A stretch of DNA of 64,000 nucleotides from Leptolyngbyaceae cyanobacterium RM1_406_9 (GTDB lineage Bacteria; Cyanobacteriota; Cyanobacteriia; Elainellales; Elainellaceae). Position numbers and translations under genes: made by a program. The number at the start of each line of letters is the position of its first letter. Position 1 is the stretch's first letter. Shown here piece after piece: positions 1-10,001 of the stretch. The DNA lies in the NCBI GenBank assembly GCA_012033355.1, contig JAAUQZ010000001.1, positions 1 through 64,000 of the forward strand. Reading direction: 5' to 3'. A model generated the notes under the pieces. That model made no database searches, was not told where the DNA came from, and was given only the letters and a program-made list of their open reading frames with translations.

Positions 1-287
1 CGGCTCCCTTGAACTCTTGAGCATGAATGAGGATAGGATTTTCTAGCATTGACTCCACCCCGAATCTGATTCAAATAGTTTAAGGGGAACTTCTGTATAC
101 ACGGTAGCTTTTTGGGAGAGGGGGTTGGGGGATGAGGGCAAACTTGCAAAACTGGGATGCACCCAGCCTCCGGACAGTGAGTTTTCGACAATAAGCTTAA
201 CGAAAGCTCACACCACAACGGTAAAGGCGATCGCCCACCCTTACGTCTACCTTAGGAATAAACTTTGTAGAAATAAAATGGGCTAAC

Positions 288-1343
288 TCAATGGCGCGAT
301 CCTCGATATCGCAGTTGCCGTTTAAGTGCATAATGTTCAGCAAACTTAGGAATATCACCCCGATGTCCCATGAGGATCACCGTATCACCTTCTTCAATTA
401 CCGTGCTGTGATTGGGATGAATGAACGTACTACCATCGCTGCGACGTAGCGCCACCACAATAAAAGTACCTCTGCCTCTCACTTCAATATCACTCACCAT
501 ACCCCCTAGCAGAGGTGAGCCTTTGGGAATCGCCAATTCATCAAGCTGGACATCGATTTCTGCTAACAGTTCACTGAGCGTGCTGCGACCGTCATTCTGG
601 TCTAAGAAATCGATTGAAGCCGGATGAGTAATCATGTGGGCCATTCGTAAAGCACCGATCGTAGCAGGCAACACAACATGATCGGCTCCTGCCAGGCGCA
701 GCTTTTTCTCAGTTGTGGGAAACTCGCCTCGCGCAATGATCACCAAATTAGGATTCATTCCTCTCGCGGTCAAGGTAATGAACACATTAGATGCATCATC
801 GGGTAATGCAGTAGCCAATACTTTAGCTCTTAATATTCCAGCAGCCTGTAAAACGGTTTCATCGGTTGCGTTGCCAATGCGAACCAGATAGCCCATGGCT
901 TCGGCTTTAGCAAGGCGATCGCCATCATTGTCAATCACTACAAAAGCTTGTCCCGATTCCATCATCTTCTTAGCTAGAATCTGCCCGATTCGACCAAAGC
1001 CGCAGATGACTACGTGCTGTTGTAGAGTGTCAATTCCTTTTGCTATCCGCCGTGCGTCCAGAGCGCGATTTATTTCTCCCTCTGTCACCATTTGGACAAA
1101 CCCTCCTACCATGTAAACCGCTGACGAAGTTCCTGCAATGATCACAAGAATGGTAAAGATCCTAAGTGCCGGGGAATCAACCGGGCGAACTTCACCATAC
1201 CCGACTCCAAAGATGGTGATAACCACCATGTAAATGGCATCTAGCAGCGCCCAGCCTGCAATCGTGTAGCCTGCGATCGCTACAACAATGGTAATAACAA
1301 AAAAAGTAGTGCCAAGCAGAATGCGGCGAAACGACTGATGCAA
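288..1343 (-). CDS. Potassium channel protein, two-TM pore plus RCK/TrkA-N NAD-binding domain
   Basis: Pore-like TIFGVGYGE filter after TM helix; VVICGFGRIGQILAKKM Rossmann motif typical of TrkA-N; C-terminal TrkA-C-like region. Confidence 0.88.
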   Translation of the reverse strand: MHQSFRRILLGTTFFVITIVVAIAGYTIAGWALLDAIYMVVITIFGVGYGEVRPVDSPALRIFTILVIIAGTSSAVYMVGGFVQMVTEGEINRALDARRIAKGIDTLQQHVVICGFGRIGQILAKKMMESGQAFVVIDNDGDRLAKAEAMGYLVRIGNATDETVLQAAGILRAKVLATALPDDASNVFITLTARGMNPNLVIIARGEFPTTEKKLRLAGADHVVLPATIGALRMAHMITHPASIDFLDQNDGRSTLSELLAEIDVQLDELAIPKGSPLLGGMVSDIEVRGRGTFIVVALRRSDGSTFIHPNHSTVIEEGDTVILMGHRGDIPKFAEHYALKRQLRYRGSRH

Positions 1344-1520
1344 ATTTGATGGCTAGCAGGGGTAACGATCCTGCCAATGCAATAATCTTGCCACCAGCAA
1401 CTAAATACCAGGTGTAGCTTGGTATACCCAGGAGCGATCGCCCCGCCTGAAGCTCAGGCGGAAAGGGGTGAAAGGTAACTTCCTCATCCCTCATCCCTCA
1501 TCCCTCTTTCTCCCCCCCTC

Positions 1521-3383
1521 CTACTGCACTTCCGGCGATGGCTCTGGCACAATGCCTGCATAGGGAAAATTGCTGACAGAGCGCTGTAGCTCTGCCAGCG
1601 AACGATTGTAGCCTAGAATTGCCTGTACCCGGTTAAACTCTGCTTCTGTTAGATCGGTTTGAGAAATTAGCACGTCTGTTTGGGTGCCTACCCCTGCCTG
1701 AAATCGCAGCCGCGCCAGCCGCAACGCTTCTCTTGCTTGCTCCAGGGCTAGAGAAGCAGTTTGAATATTCTCAAAATTGGCTTGCAGGTTGGAGTAGGCG
1801 CTTTCTACATCAAAGCGAATTTGGTTGCGCTGGGCGGCAAAATTAGTCTCGGCGATCGCAATATTCGCTTCTTCCTGAGCGGCTTGTGCCCTAGCAACAC
1901 CCCCATCAAACAAACTCAGATTTAACTGAGCGCCAAACTGATAGCTATCCTGCACAGTTTCATCTTGGTTCAGGGTGTCCTGCACATCGTAACTAGCAAA
2001 CAAAGAAACCTGTGGTCCCAACTGAGACAAAGCTGCCCGTCGTTGGGCATCGCTAATGTCTCGCTGGACAAGCTGTTGCTCTAGCTCAGCCCGATTTCTG
2101 ACCGCTAAAACAATGGTTTCCTCCAGGCTCAAATCCCACAGATCTGCCACCTCCACCGGATCGGCGGCGGCTACCTCCACTGACTGGGCCAGGCTGAGCG
2201 TTTGAACAATTTGGCGACGGGCAATTTGGCGCTGACTGAGAGCCTGGGTAAGCTGCTGTCTAGCGTTTGCCACATCCACCTGAGCTTGCAGCACATCAAA
2301 CCGAGTTCCTACCCCTGCCCGCTCCAGGGCTTCAGCATCTCGCAAACTCTGTAGCGCTTGATCCAGCGCCGCCTCTCGAATCCGCACTTGCTCATCCGTT
2401 TCTTGCAAGTCGTAGTAGTTGTTGATCACATCTAGCCGAAGCTGTTCTTCTTGGGCTTCGACCTGCAATTCCTGAAAACGAACCTGCCCCTCGGCTGCTT
2501 CAATCAAAGCGGGTCGCCTACCCGAAGTGAATAGCGTGTAATTCAGCTCTAATGCACCACCTAAAACAACGTTGACATCATCCTCTTCGGCTTGAGTGCC
2601 GCCGCCTTGGCCTCCCTGAAGCTGGTCGAGAAGATCCTGTAAAGCCGAGTCTTGCTGCTGCTGGGTATTTTCCTGGAAGGTCAAATTTGAAGTCAAATTG
2701 AGCGTAGGCAGGTTTGCTGCTAGCGCTTCCCGCAAAGCTGCCTGGTTTCGCTCTAGCTCTAGTCTCGATACTTGAAGCTCTCGATTGTTGCGAATTGCCA
2801 GGTCGATCGCTTGCTCTAGAGTAATCGGCTGGGTTCCAACAATTTCTACCTCTTCTGGCTGCGTCGGAAACTGAAGTGGGTTAGAACTGGGGTTGAGGTA
2901 GTCTGGCGCTGCCTGAATTAAGTTTTCATCTACTGCTTCTGCTTCCGCGTCAGTTTCATCTTCTAAGTCTGCATCCTCTAAATTTGCATCCTCCGGTGGC
3001 ACAGCTTCGTCAGCGTTGGGAGAAGGGGCAGGCTCCTCAGTCGCTTCGTCTGGCGCGTCTACTGCGGGTGCTTCCTGCGAGACTGCTTCCTGCGAGACTG
3101 CTTCCTGTGAGACTGCTTCCTGAGCCGTTTCTTGCTCAGTTTCTACAGCAGTGGACTCTGATTCTAGGTTCTCTGAAGGCGGGTCTGTTGTGCTGTCCTG
3201 GGCAATTTCAACGATCTCAGCGGAGTCCGTCGTGGCGATCGCCCCAATCGAATCCTTCCGTTCAAGTCCATCCCTCCAATCAACACCAAAACGCGCCAAA
3301 GATTGGGCCGAAGCCGAATGTAAGGGACTGAGAGCAATGGCTGCGCCGACACTTACAGCAAGAAGAGAAAGAGAAAATCGCAT
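1521..3383 (-). CDS. TolC-family outer membrane efflux protein with long acidic N-terminal region
   Basis: Signal peptide, two OEP-like repeats (LEQAIDLAIRNNRELQVSRLELERNQAALREA...), FxAGVGTQTDVL motif near C-terminus. Confidence 0.88.
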   Translation of the reverse strand: MRFSLSLLAVSVGAAIALSPLHSASAQSLARFGVDWRDGLERKDSIGAIATTDSAEIVEIAQDSTTDPPSENLESESTAVETEQETAQEAVSQEAVSQEAVSQEAPAVDAPDEATEEPAPSPNADEAVPPEDANLEDADLEDETDAEAEAVDENLIQAAPDYLNPSSNPLQFPTQPEEVEIVGTQPITLEQAIDLAIRNNRELQVSRLELERNQAALREALAANLPTLNLTSNLTFQENTQQQQDSALQDLLDQLQGGQGGGTQAEEDDVNVVLGGALELNYTLFTSGRRPALIEAAEGQVRFQELQVEAQEEQLRLDVINNYYDLQETDEQVRIREAALDQALQSLRDAEALERAGVGTRFDVLQAQVDVANARQQLTQALSQRQIARRQIVQTLSLAQSVEVAAADPVEVADLWDLSLEETIVLAVRNRAELEQQLVQRDISDAQRRAALSQLGPQVSLFASYDVQDTLNQDETVQDSYQFGAQLNLSLFDGGVARAQAAQEEANIAIAETNFAAQRNQIRFDVESAYSNLQANFENIQTASLALEQAREALRLARLRFQAGVGTQTDVLISQTDLTEAEFNRVQAILGYNRSLAELQRSVSNFPYAGIVPEPSPEVQ

Positions 3384-3609
3384 ATTGTATATCTTTCAGT
3401 CCAGATTAGCGGCAAAGAAGCCTTAAGCAGGATACTGGCTGACCACCAGAATTGGCAAATAGCTCTCTATTAAGCTATTTACGTGCAGTTTAGGGAAGAA
3501 TTAGGCGATCGCACTTCATCCACCTGGTTAATTTTCTTAGGTGAAGGCAGCTTGACCCAAACCGCTGCTAATTATGACACTGCCTGGAACAATCTCCAAA
3601 CAGTTTGTC

Positions 3610-4278
3610 TTAAACTTCTACCCGCTCAAACTCTGATTGCCCATAGAGCATTTGCTGGTCAACGGCTGAAAGTACACGGTTATTCACCCGGTCGGACTGC
3701 AAACAGCGACAAACTAACTCCGCCACATCTGCCCGGTGAATGGAGCCTGCAACCGTTGGGTCTGGAGTTAATACGGCATTCCCTGTGGCGGGTTCAGACT
3801 TGAGCCCACCCGGACGAATGATCGTGTAAGTCAACCCGCTAGCCATTAGATGCTGTTCGGCCTTTTCTTTCTCAACCAAAACTTCACTCAAAGCCTGTAG
3901 CGCTTGAGGGGGCAGCGCTACTACACTATCGCCACTGCCAATCGACGACACCAAAATAAACTTTTGTACGCCTGCCTTGACCGCCGCATCGATCAGATTT
4001 TTGTTGCCCAGGTAGTCTGCTCGCTTACCGTCCTGAGGCAAACCGCCAATGGTGCTAATTACCGCTTCAATCGGTTCGCCCTGCATTGCCTGCTCGACTT
4101 CAGCCAGGTTTAAGGCATCTCCCAGGGCGATCGCGATTCCCATTGCTTCTAGCTCTGCCCGTACTGCCTCACTGCGTAAAAGCGCTTTGACGGGGAGCGA
4201 TCGCCTAACCAGACAGTGGGCGATCTCTCGCCCCACTCCACGACTGGCTCCCGCTAAAAACACATACGATGCTGCCAT
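3610..4278 (-). CDS. NAD(P)-binding atypical SDR / NmrA-like oxidoreductase
   Basis: N-terminal YVFLAGASRGVGREIAHCL Rossmann glycine motif; IRPGGL motif. Confidence 0.8.
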   Translation of the reverse strand: MAASYVFLAGASRGVGREIAHCLVRRSLPVKALLRSEAVRAELEAMGIAIALGDALNLAEVEQAMQGEPIEAVISTIGGLPQDGKRADYLGNKNLIDAAVKAGVQKFILVSSIGSGDSVVALPPQALQALSEVLVEKEKAEQHLMASGLTYTIIRPGGLKSEPATGNAVLTPDPTVAGSIHRADVAELVCRCLQSDRVNNRVLSAVDQQMLYGQSEFERVEV

Positions 4279-4835
4279 TTCAACGACCTCCCCCGGTTAA
4301 ACCCTGTCTCTTGAAAATTTAGACTTCTGCCATCCTAGTGTGCGAGAAATCTGGACTCTTTACACAATATTGATTGAAACAGCGAGCAAAAAACTTTACG
4401 CTTGGAACTTCTACGCTAGTTGAAGGTCAAAAACTTAGGAGGCGTAATGCTTCCTACGGGGGGTTGGGGGCTAACCCCCCTTAAAATCTTCTAAGGGTCG
4501 TGAATTAAGTAAACCGTGCATTTTGTGGAATGGGCATCTTGCCCATCTGGGCGGGTGAGACACCTACCCCACAGGTTATTCAATCCATGTTCCTAAGCAG
4601 TTAAGCATAGCGCTACGCGCACGACTTAGGGCACGTTTTTGTATGAAATCCTGGCACAGTGAGGCGTTTCACAAAAATGTCTTGGTCAAAGCGCCTGAAC
4701 ATTACACCAATTGTTGAAATGGCGATAGAGAATATTAAAAAAATAAGACGGAAGTGCCTCCACCTCCGCCACCCTTTGCTTGATTAAGAATTGATATAAG
4801 TTACGAGACTGACTATTGAATTTCCAGTCCAGCTT

Positions 4836-5030
4836 TTACAAACCAGGATTTTCATCTTTATCAACTTTAGGTACAACGTCTGGACGCTCCTTACCTTCCC
4901 AGCCCGGAGGACGCTTTGAGTTATACCAGGCAATCGAGCCGATGGTTACGGCAGCAATAAACCCGACGACGTAAACTAGCGTAGCGGAAATTGGAAAATG
5001 AGGCCCAGCAACTTCCGTCATTAAAGTCAT
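4836..5030 (-). CDS. psb35: Small one-TM photosystem II associated protein, Psb35-like
   Basis: 64 aa, ISATLVYVVGFIAAVTIGSIAWYNSKRPPGWE pattern recognised from cyanobacterial Psb35 family; recognition from memory only. Confidence 0.6.
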   Translation of the reverse strand: MTLMTEVAGPHFPISATLVYVVGFIAAVTIGSIAWYNSKRPPGWEGKERPDVVPKVDKDENPGL

Positions 5031-5120
5031 TAGCTATCGGCTCCTTTATAAAGCGATTAAACAACAATACAAAAAAACGTTAAAGAATACATCCATCTTT
5101 CTGCGTATCCGCTAACACAT

Positions 5121-7574
5121 TTACTCGGCTAGAGTCTCTGGCGGCGGGGCAGGTTCTGAAACTGGTTCAGTTGGCACTACTACAGGCGGTAGGGGTTCTG
5201 GTGGAGCAGGTTCTGGGGCGGGAGGAGCCGGAGCAGCGGACTCTGGTGGGGCAGCTGCTGGGGCTGGACTATTTCCAGAAGAGCCACTAGAGGAACCTCC
5301 GTCATTCCGCAGTCGCTCTCGCAAATCTTCGGTTTTCTCAGGTTCGTCGTTACTACGCGATCGCTCCCTAGAATCAGGTTCAGTCTGCCTTTCGCTGCGA
5401 TCGCCATCGTTATTGTCATTAGCGCTGCTAGCCGACACCCGCCCTGGTCGCACAGGTTCGGCTTCAATGCTGCCTCTGCGACCTTCTAGCCGAGGCAAAT
5501 CTGGAAATTCTTGAACTGGAATCCATTGCACAATCGTACCCATAAAGTCGCGCCAGGTGCGGGCGGCGGTGCTGCTGGCTCCATAGGTTGGGCGACTGTC
5601 ATCATTTCCCAGCCAAACGCCAGTCACAAGCTGTGGAGTGTAGCCAATAAACCAGAGATCTCTTCTTTCCTCAGAGGTACCTGTTTTTCCAGCAACCGGG
5701 CGACCCAGTTGGGCCCGCGCTCCGGTTCCTCCCTGGACAACGCCTTGCAGCATCCAGGTCATGATTGCGGCAGTAGTTTCGTCTACTACACGCTTCGGTT
5801 CAACCTCTGATTCGTAAATGACTTCGCCAGAGCGGTTAATGACTCTGACGATGCCGTGTGGCTCTGCATAGTTGCCTTGAGTTGCCAGGGTGCCATAGGC
5901 GCTGGTAAGTTCCAACAGATTGACTTCAGATGCACCTAAGGCTAGAGAGTAGGTGGGCAGTAGTTCTGACTGGATGCCCATGCTGTTTGCCATCCTGATT
6001 GCGGGGTCAAACCCAACGTCAATCAAGGCCTTGACAGCGACGATATTAATGGAAGAAATCAGAGCATCGCGAATCGAGACGCTGCCTCTATAGCCTCTGC
6101 CGTAGTTTTGCGGCTCGTAGCCATCTACGACAAATTTGGCATCTACATAGGTTTTGTAGGGGGAAGCGCCAGAGGCGATCGCCGCTGTGTAAACGAAGGT
6201 TTTAAACGTGGAACCCGGCTGCCGCTGCGCCTGAGTTGCCCGGTTAAACTGGCTCTCTGCAAAATCATCACCCCCAACCAGGGCTTTAATTTCACCATTG
6301 CGCGGGTCGATGCAAACCAGGGCGGCTTGCTCAAAGTTTTGACCCGGTCCATAGTTGGCGATCGCGTTTCTGACTGTGTTTTGAGCAATTCTCTGCCATT
6401 CCAGGTTTACCGTCGTTTCAACGGTAAGACCACCTACTTCCAGTTCCTGTTCTGAAATTAACTGAGGAAGCTGCTGCTGCACATAGGAAGTGAAATAGGG
6501 AATTTCACTATAAAGTCGCTTTGGAATGCTGGGGTCAACGGCTAGCGGTGTGGCGATCGCCGCATCCATTTCAGCCTGCGTGATGAATTCTGCATCCAGC
6601 ATTCGAGCTAGCACCACGTTGCGCCGCTGCTCAGCCGCCACCGAATCGACCAGAGGGGAATAAACGCTGGGAGCCGGAGCCATGCCCGCAATCATCGCCA
6701 TCTCTGGCAGCGTCAACTGATCAACAGTTTTGCTGAAATAAACCCAGGCTGCATCTGCTACTCCATAGGCGCTAGAGCCAAGATAAACCAGATTGAGGTA
6801 GTACTCTAAAATTTGCTGCTTATCTAGCTCACGCTCAATCTTCTGAGCTAGTAACGCTTCCCGCAGTTTGCGCTCAAAGCTGCGCTCTTGCGAAAGGAAA
6901 ACAATTCGGGCTAGCTGCTGAGTAATGGTGCTGCCGCCTTCTACCAATTCACCCGCTGAAACGTTAGCGACAACGGCTCTGGCGATCGCCTGGTAGTCAA
7001 CGCCATTGTGTTCATAAAAGTCCTGATCTTCAGCCGCCAAAAATGCTTCAACTAGCTGCGGCGGAATCTGGTCAAAGGTAAGTTTGTCGCGGGTCGCCGG
7101 GCCAAGCTGCTGCAAAATAGTGCCATCTGCCGCCTTGATGGTCATCGTTCCATCGCGCACAAAAGTTAAGATATTTCCCGTATCGGGCAGCTTTTGCCCA
7201 ACGGACTGCACTGTTCGATAGGCGTAAACTGCGCTACCGCCAATTCCTACCCCAATTCCTAGCAGTACCCATAGCCACCAGCGCCGATAGAGTGGCTTTT
7301 TGCGTCGAGGTTGGGGAGTGCCCTGTTCTGCCGACTCTAGGCGCTGGCGAGGTTTAGATTTTGTCATCGAGTGCAATTTGGCAAAAAATGGGGCGGCAGG
7401 AGATTTTGAGCGCCGCCTGACTCTTTTAGCAGAAGTATTTTGACGCGAACTGCCGGAGTTGCCGGATGCCCTACTGGATTGAGTCGAGTCAGAATTGCTG
7501 AACTTAGCCGACATGGCTTTGAGTTTGGAAATAAAATCTGTCACTTCAGTTCCTCTCGCACCACCACAAGCCAA
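5121..7574 (-). CDS. Class A penicillin-binding protein 1A (transglycosylase/transpeptidase)
   Basis: Transglycosylase motifs EDQDFYEHNGVD and GGSTITQQLAR; transpeptidase SxxK (QPGSTFK) and KTGT; Pro-rich C-terminal tail. Confidence 0.92.
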   Translation of the reverse strand: MACGGARGTEVTDFISKLKAMSAKFSNSDSTQSSRASGNSGSSRQNTSAKRVRRRSKSPAAPFFAKLHSMTKSKPRQRLESAEQGTPQPRRKKPLYRRWWLWVLLGIGVGIGGSAVYAYRTVQSVGQKLPDTGNILTFVRDGTMTIKAADGTILQQLGPATRDKLTFDQIPPQLVEAFLAAEDQDFYEHNGVDYQAIARAVVANVSAGELVEGGSTITQQLARIVFLSQERSFERKLREALLAQKIERELDKQQILEYYLNLVYLGSSAYGVADAAWVYFSKTVDQLTLPEMAMIAGMAPAPSVYSPLVDSVAAEQRRNVVLARMLDAEFITQAEMDAAIATPLAVDPSIPKRLYSEIPYFTSYVQQQLPQLISEQELEVGGLTVETTVNLEWQRIAQNTVRNAIANYGPGQNFEQAALVCIDPRNGEIKALVGGDDFAESQFNRATQAQRQPGSTFKTFVYTAAIASGASPYKTYVDAKFVVDGYEPQNYGRGYRGSVSIRDALISSINIVAVKALIDVGFDPAIRMANSMGIQSELLPTYSLALGASEVNLLELTSAYGTLATQGNYAEPHGIVRVINRSGEVIYESEVEPKRVVDETTAAIMTWMLQGVVQGGTGARAQLGRPVAGKTGTSEERRDLWFIGYTPQLVTGVWLGNDDSRPTYGASSTAARTWRDFMGTIVQWIPVQEFPDLPRLEGRRGSIEAEPVRPGRVSASSANDNNDGDRSERQTEPDSRERSRSNDEPEKTEDLRERLRNDGGSSSGSSGNSPAPAAAPPESAAPAPPAPEPAPPEPLPPVVVPTEPVSEPAPPPETLAE

Positions 7575-7883
7575 GCCGCTTCTGTCAATCTTAAGGCTTG
7601 GGAGAAATTTACACCCCAGTGTATCCAGTTCAACCTAAGCTGCTGCTCTAGGGTAAGAGCGATCGCCCTTCCTGAGCTACAGCACAATCCCTTTGTTCTT
7701 CCGGATGAATTTATCGTCAAGTCTAGTGCATTAACGGAATGAATTCACCCGGATGGTCAAAATCAGATTTGCTTATGAAAACCCTGAAATTAGATTTGGT
7801 CGGTCTAAAGTCTAAGGGCTAAAGCGTGAATTCACAAGCGAGTTTGACTTGAGTTGCAGGGTATGAATTGCACCCAGACCACC

Positions 7884-8944
7884 CTAAACCCCTGCGTGAC
7901 CCAGAGCTAGAGCCGTAACTAGCATTCCAAAAACCAGAAACGGCTGTGCGCTGGCTTGATACTTTACGTCGTTTTCTAGTGGATTCCGCAAGAAATACAT
8001 ATCCTGAAACGTAATTTGCGGAATGATCAGCAAGATCAAGATGACGGCATAGAGATTTTGATGAATGTTAATCAGGTAAGCCGCAACTCCAGCCTGAAAC
8101 ACGTCGATCATCAGAACGCAAATCCAGGCTGCTGTACTGATGCCAAACATGACAGGGAGAGATTTAAGACCGAGTTGGCGATCGCCTCCACGCTTTTAAA
8201 GTCATTCACAATGGCAATCCCCAACCCCGCCAGACTGTAAAACAGCGTCAGCACCACAATCGTTGGGTTTAAGTCCCCAAACAGGGCATGACCCGCCCAC
8301 CAGGGCAACGCAATATAGCTAGCCCCTAGCGCATAATTGCCCAGCCAGCCATTTTTCTTTAGCTTCAGCGGCGGAGCCGAATAAATGTAGGACAAAAAAG
8401 AGCCACCCAGCGCCAACGCTGTAATTGTAGGAAATTCATGCCCCGCCCACACGTCTAGCAGGTAAGCAACGCCAAGACCCGCCCCCAACAGCACAAGAAT
8501 TTGCGCCACTACCTGGGGCACAGAAATCGCGCCAGAAGGAATTGGACGATAAGGCTCGTTAATCGCATCCAGGTCGCGATCGTAGAAATCATTCAGCGTT
8601 TGGGTATAGCCTGTCAGCAGTGGTCCAGACAGCAGCATACAGGCAGCAGCCAACAGCACATTTTCTAGCGTCCAGGTATAGCTACCCGACGAGGCAGCCC
8701 CGCAGACTACGCCCCAAATCAGCGGAATCCAGGTGATCGGCTTCATCAGTTGCAGCCGGATTTTCCAAATTGAAGTCTCTCCGATCTCTGCACCCTTCAT
8801 GCCCAAAAGCTGACGAGTTTTGCTATTGCGGTTTGCAGCCGCCGGGGTCGCCACCTCCGAGGACAAGTCTGATCTATTAAGGGAGCTATCCTGAGTTTGC
8901 TCTGGTGAATCTGCCGAAAACTGAGGAGAAGTAGGTTCAGCCAT
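7884..8944 (-). CDS. chlG: Chlorophyll a synthase ChlG, interrupted by a frameshift near 8186
   Basis: N-terminal ORF 8111-8944 (UbiA prenyltransferase, NDFYDRDLDAINEPYRPIPSG) diverges after IVNDFKSVE; C-terminal ORF 7884-8150 continues (MFGISTAAWICVLMIDVFQAG). One extra G in GAGGCGATCGCC restores KSVEGDRQLGLKSLPVMFGIST. Confidence 0.92.
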
Positions 8945-9271
8945 GAGGTTAGTCCAATATGAAAAAGCTTGAAAATCAAGAATGCTTCATCTAATAGGGT
9001 AGAAGACTTCTGGGCAAAAGCACGAGGCTTCTAGCTGCATCAGGTGATACCGCCAGGCTTCTACGACTTTACACAAACTTCACAAAGAGCCGCCATCTTC
9101 TTCTCAATAGCAAAGTTTCTGCAAAGACTGGGCATCACCCTCTCCCCTGCTCTGGAGTGCAGACTATATTCTTTGGATAACTTCTTTAAGTATTTACACG
9201 GTCGCGTCTCTATACGGTCATCATTCACGGGCATTGCTTGCGGGAAGGTTGAAGTTTGCAGGAAGGTTAAA

Positions 9272-9958
9272 ATGACCCAATACACAGTTTCAGGGGCAGT
9301 TTCAGGGGCAGTTCTCTCAGATTCTTTAGCACCTTCCGCTCAGTTAGGAGTCCATCCGTCTGCCTATTCTATGTTTAAGCGGCTGCTTGATATTGCAGGT
9401 AGCCTGGTGGGTTTGTTGATTTTGGCTGTAGTCTTTGTTCCTATTGCGATCGCCATCAGGTTAGACAGCCCCGGTGCCATCTTCTATGAGCAAGAGCGCT
9501 TTGGCTTGCAGGGATGCCGCTTCAAAATCCGCAAGTTTCGCTCGATGGTGCCCAATGCCGATTTGCTGAAGTCGCAAATTCCCAATGAAGCTAAGGGACT
9601 AATTTTCAAAAACGAGCAAGACCCCAGAGTGACCAGGGTTGGAAGATTTTTGCGAAAGACTAGCCTGGATGAACTGCCCCAGTTTTGGAACGTTTTAGTT
9701 GGGGAAATGAGCCTGGTTGGAACTCGTCCTCCCACCCCCGATGAGGTGAAGCATTATGGCGATCGCCACTGGCAGCGTCTCAACGTCAAGCCCGGACTAA
9801 CGGGCGAATGGCAGGTCAGTGGTCGTTCTGCAATTAAGGACTTTGAGCGCATTGTGGATTTGGATCTGCGCTATCAAAGCCGCTGGAGCCCTACGTATGA
9901 TTTGGTAATCATCTGGAAGACGGTTCAGGTTCTATTCTCGCGTCGTGGTGCCTGCTAG
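9272..9958 (+). CDS. Sugar transferase (bacterial undecaprenyl-phosphate sugar phosphotransferase family)
   Basis: KRLLDIAGSLVGLLIL, SPGAIFYEQERFG, KFRSMVPNAD, LDELPQFWNVLVGEMSLVGTRPPTPDEV, KPGLTGEWQVSGRS; start chosen as internal ATG at 9272. Confidence 0.9.
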   Translation: MTQYTVSGAVSGAVLSDSLAPSAQLGVHPSAYSMFKRLLDIAGSLVGLLILAVVFVPIAIAIRLDSPGAIFYEQERFGLQGCRFKIRKFRSMVPNADLLKSQIPNEAKGLIFKNEQDPRVTRVGRFLRKTSLDELPQFWNVLVGEMSLVGTRPPTPDEVKHYGDRHWQRLNVKPGLTGEWQVSGRSAIKDFERIVDLDLRYQSRWSPTYDLVIIWKTVQVLFSRRGAC

Positions 9959-10001
9959 TCAAAGGAATTATAGCTATCCCCTGATTTGGATGAGCACTGC
10001 A

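Noticed and set aside
1192-1494. 100-aa - strand ORF overlapping the K+ channel gene start
   Set aside because: Overlaps the better-supported channel in another frame; its sequence mirrors the channel N-terminus out of frame
5511-5810. ORFs antisense to the PBP1A gene
   Set aside because: Low-complexity antisense reading of a well-supported CDS
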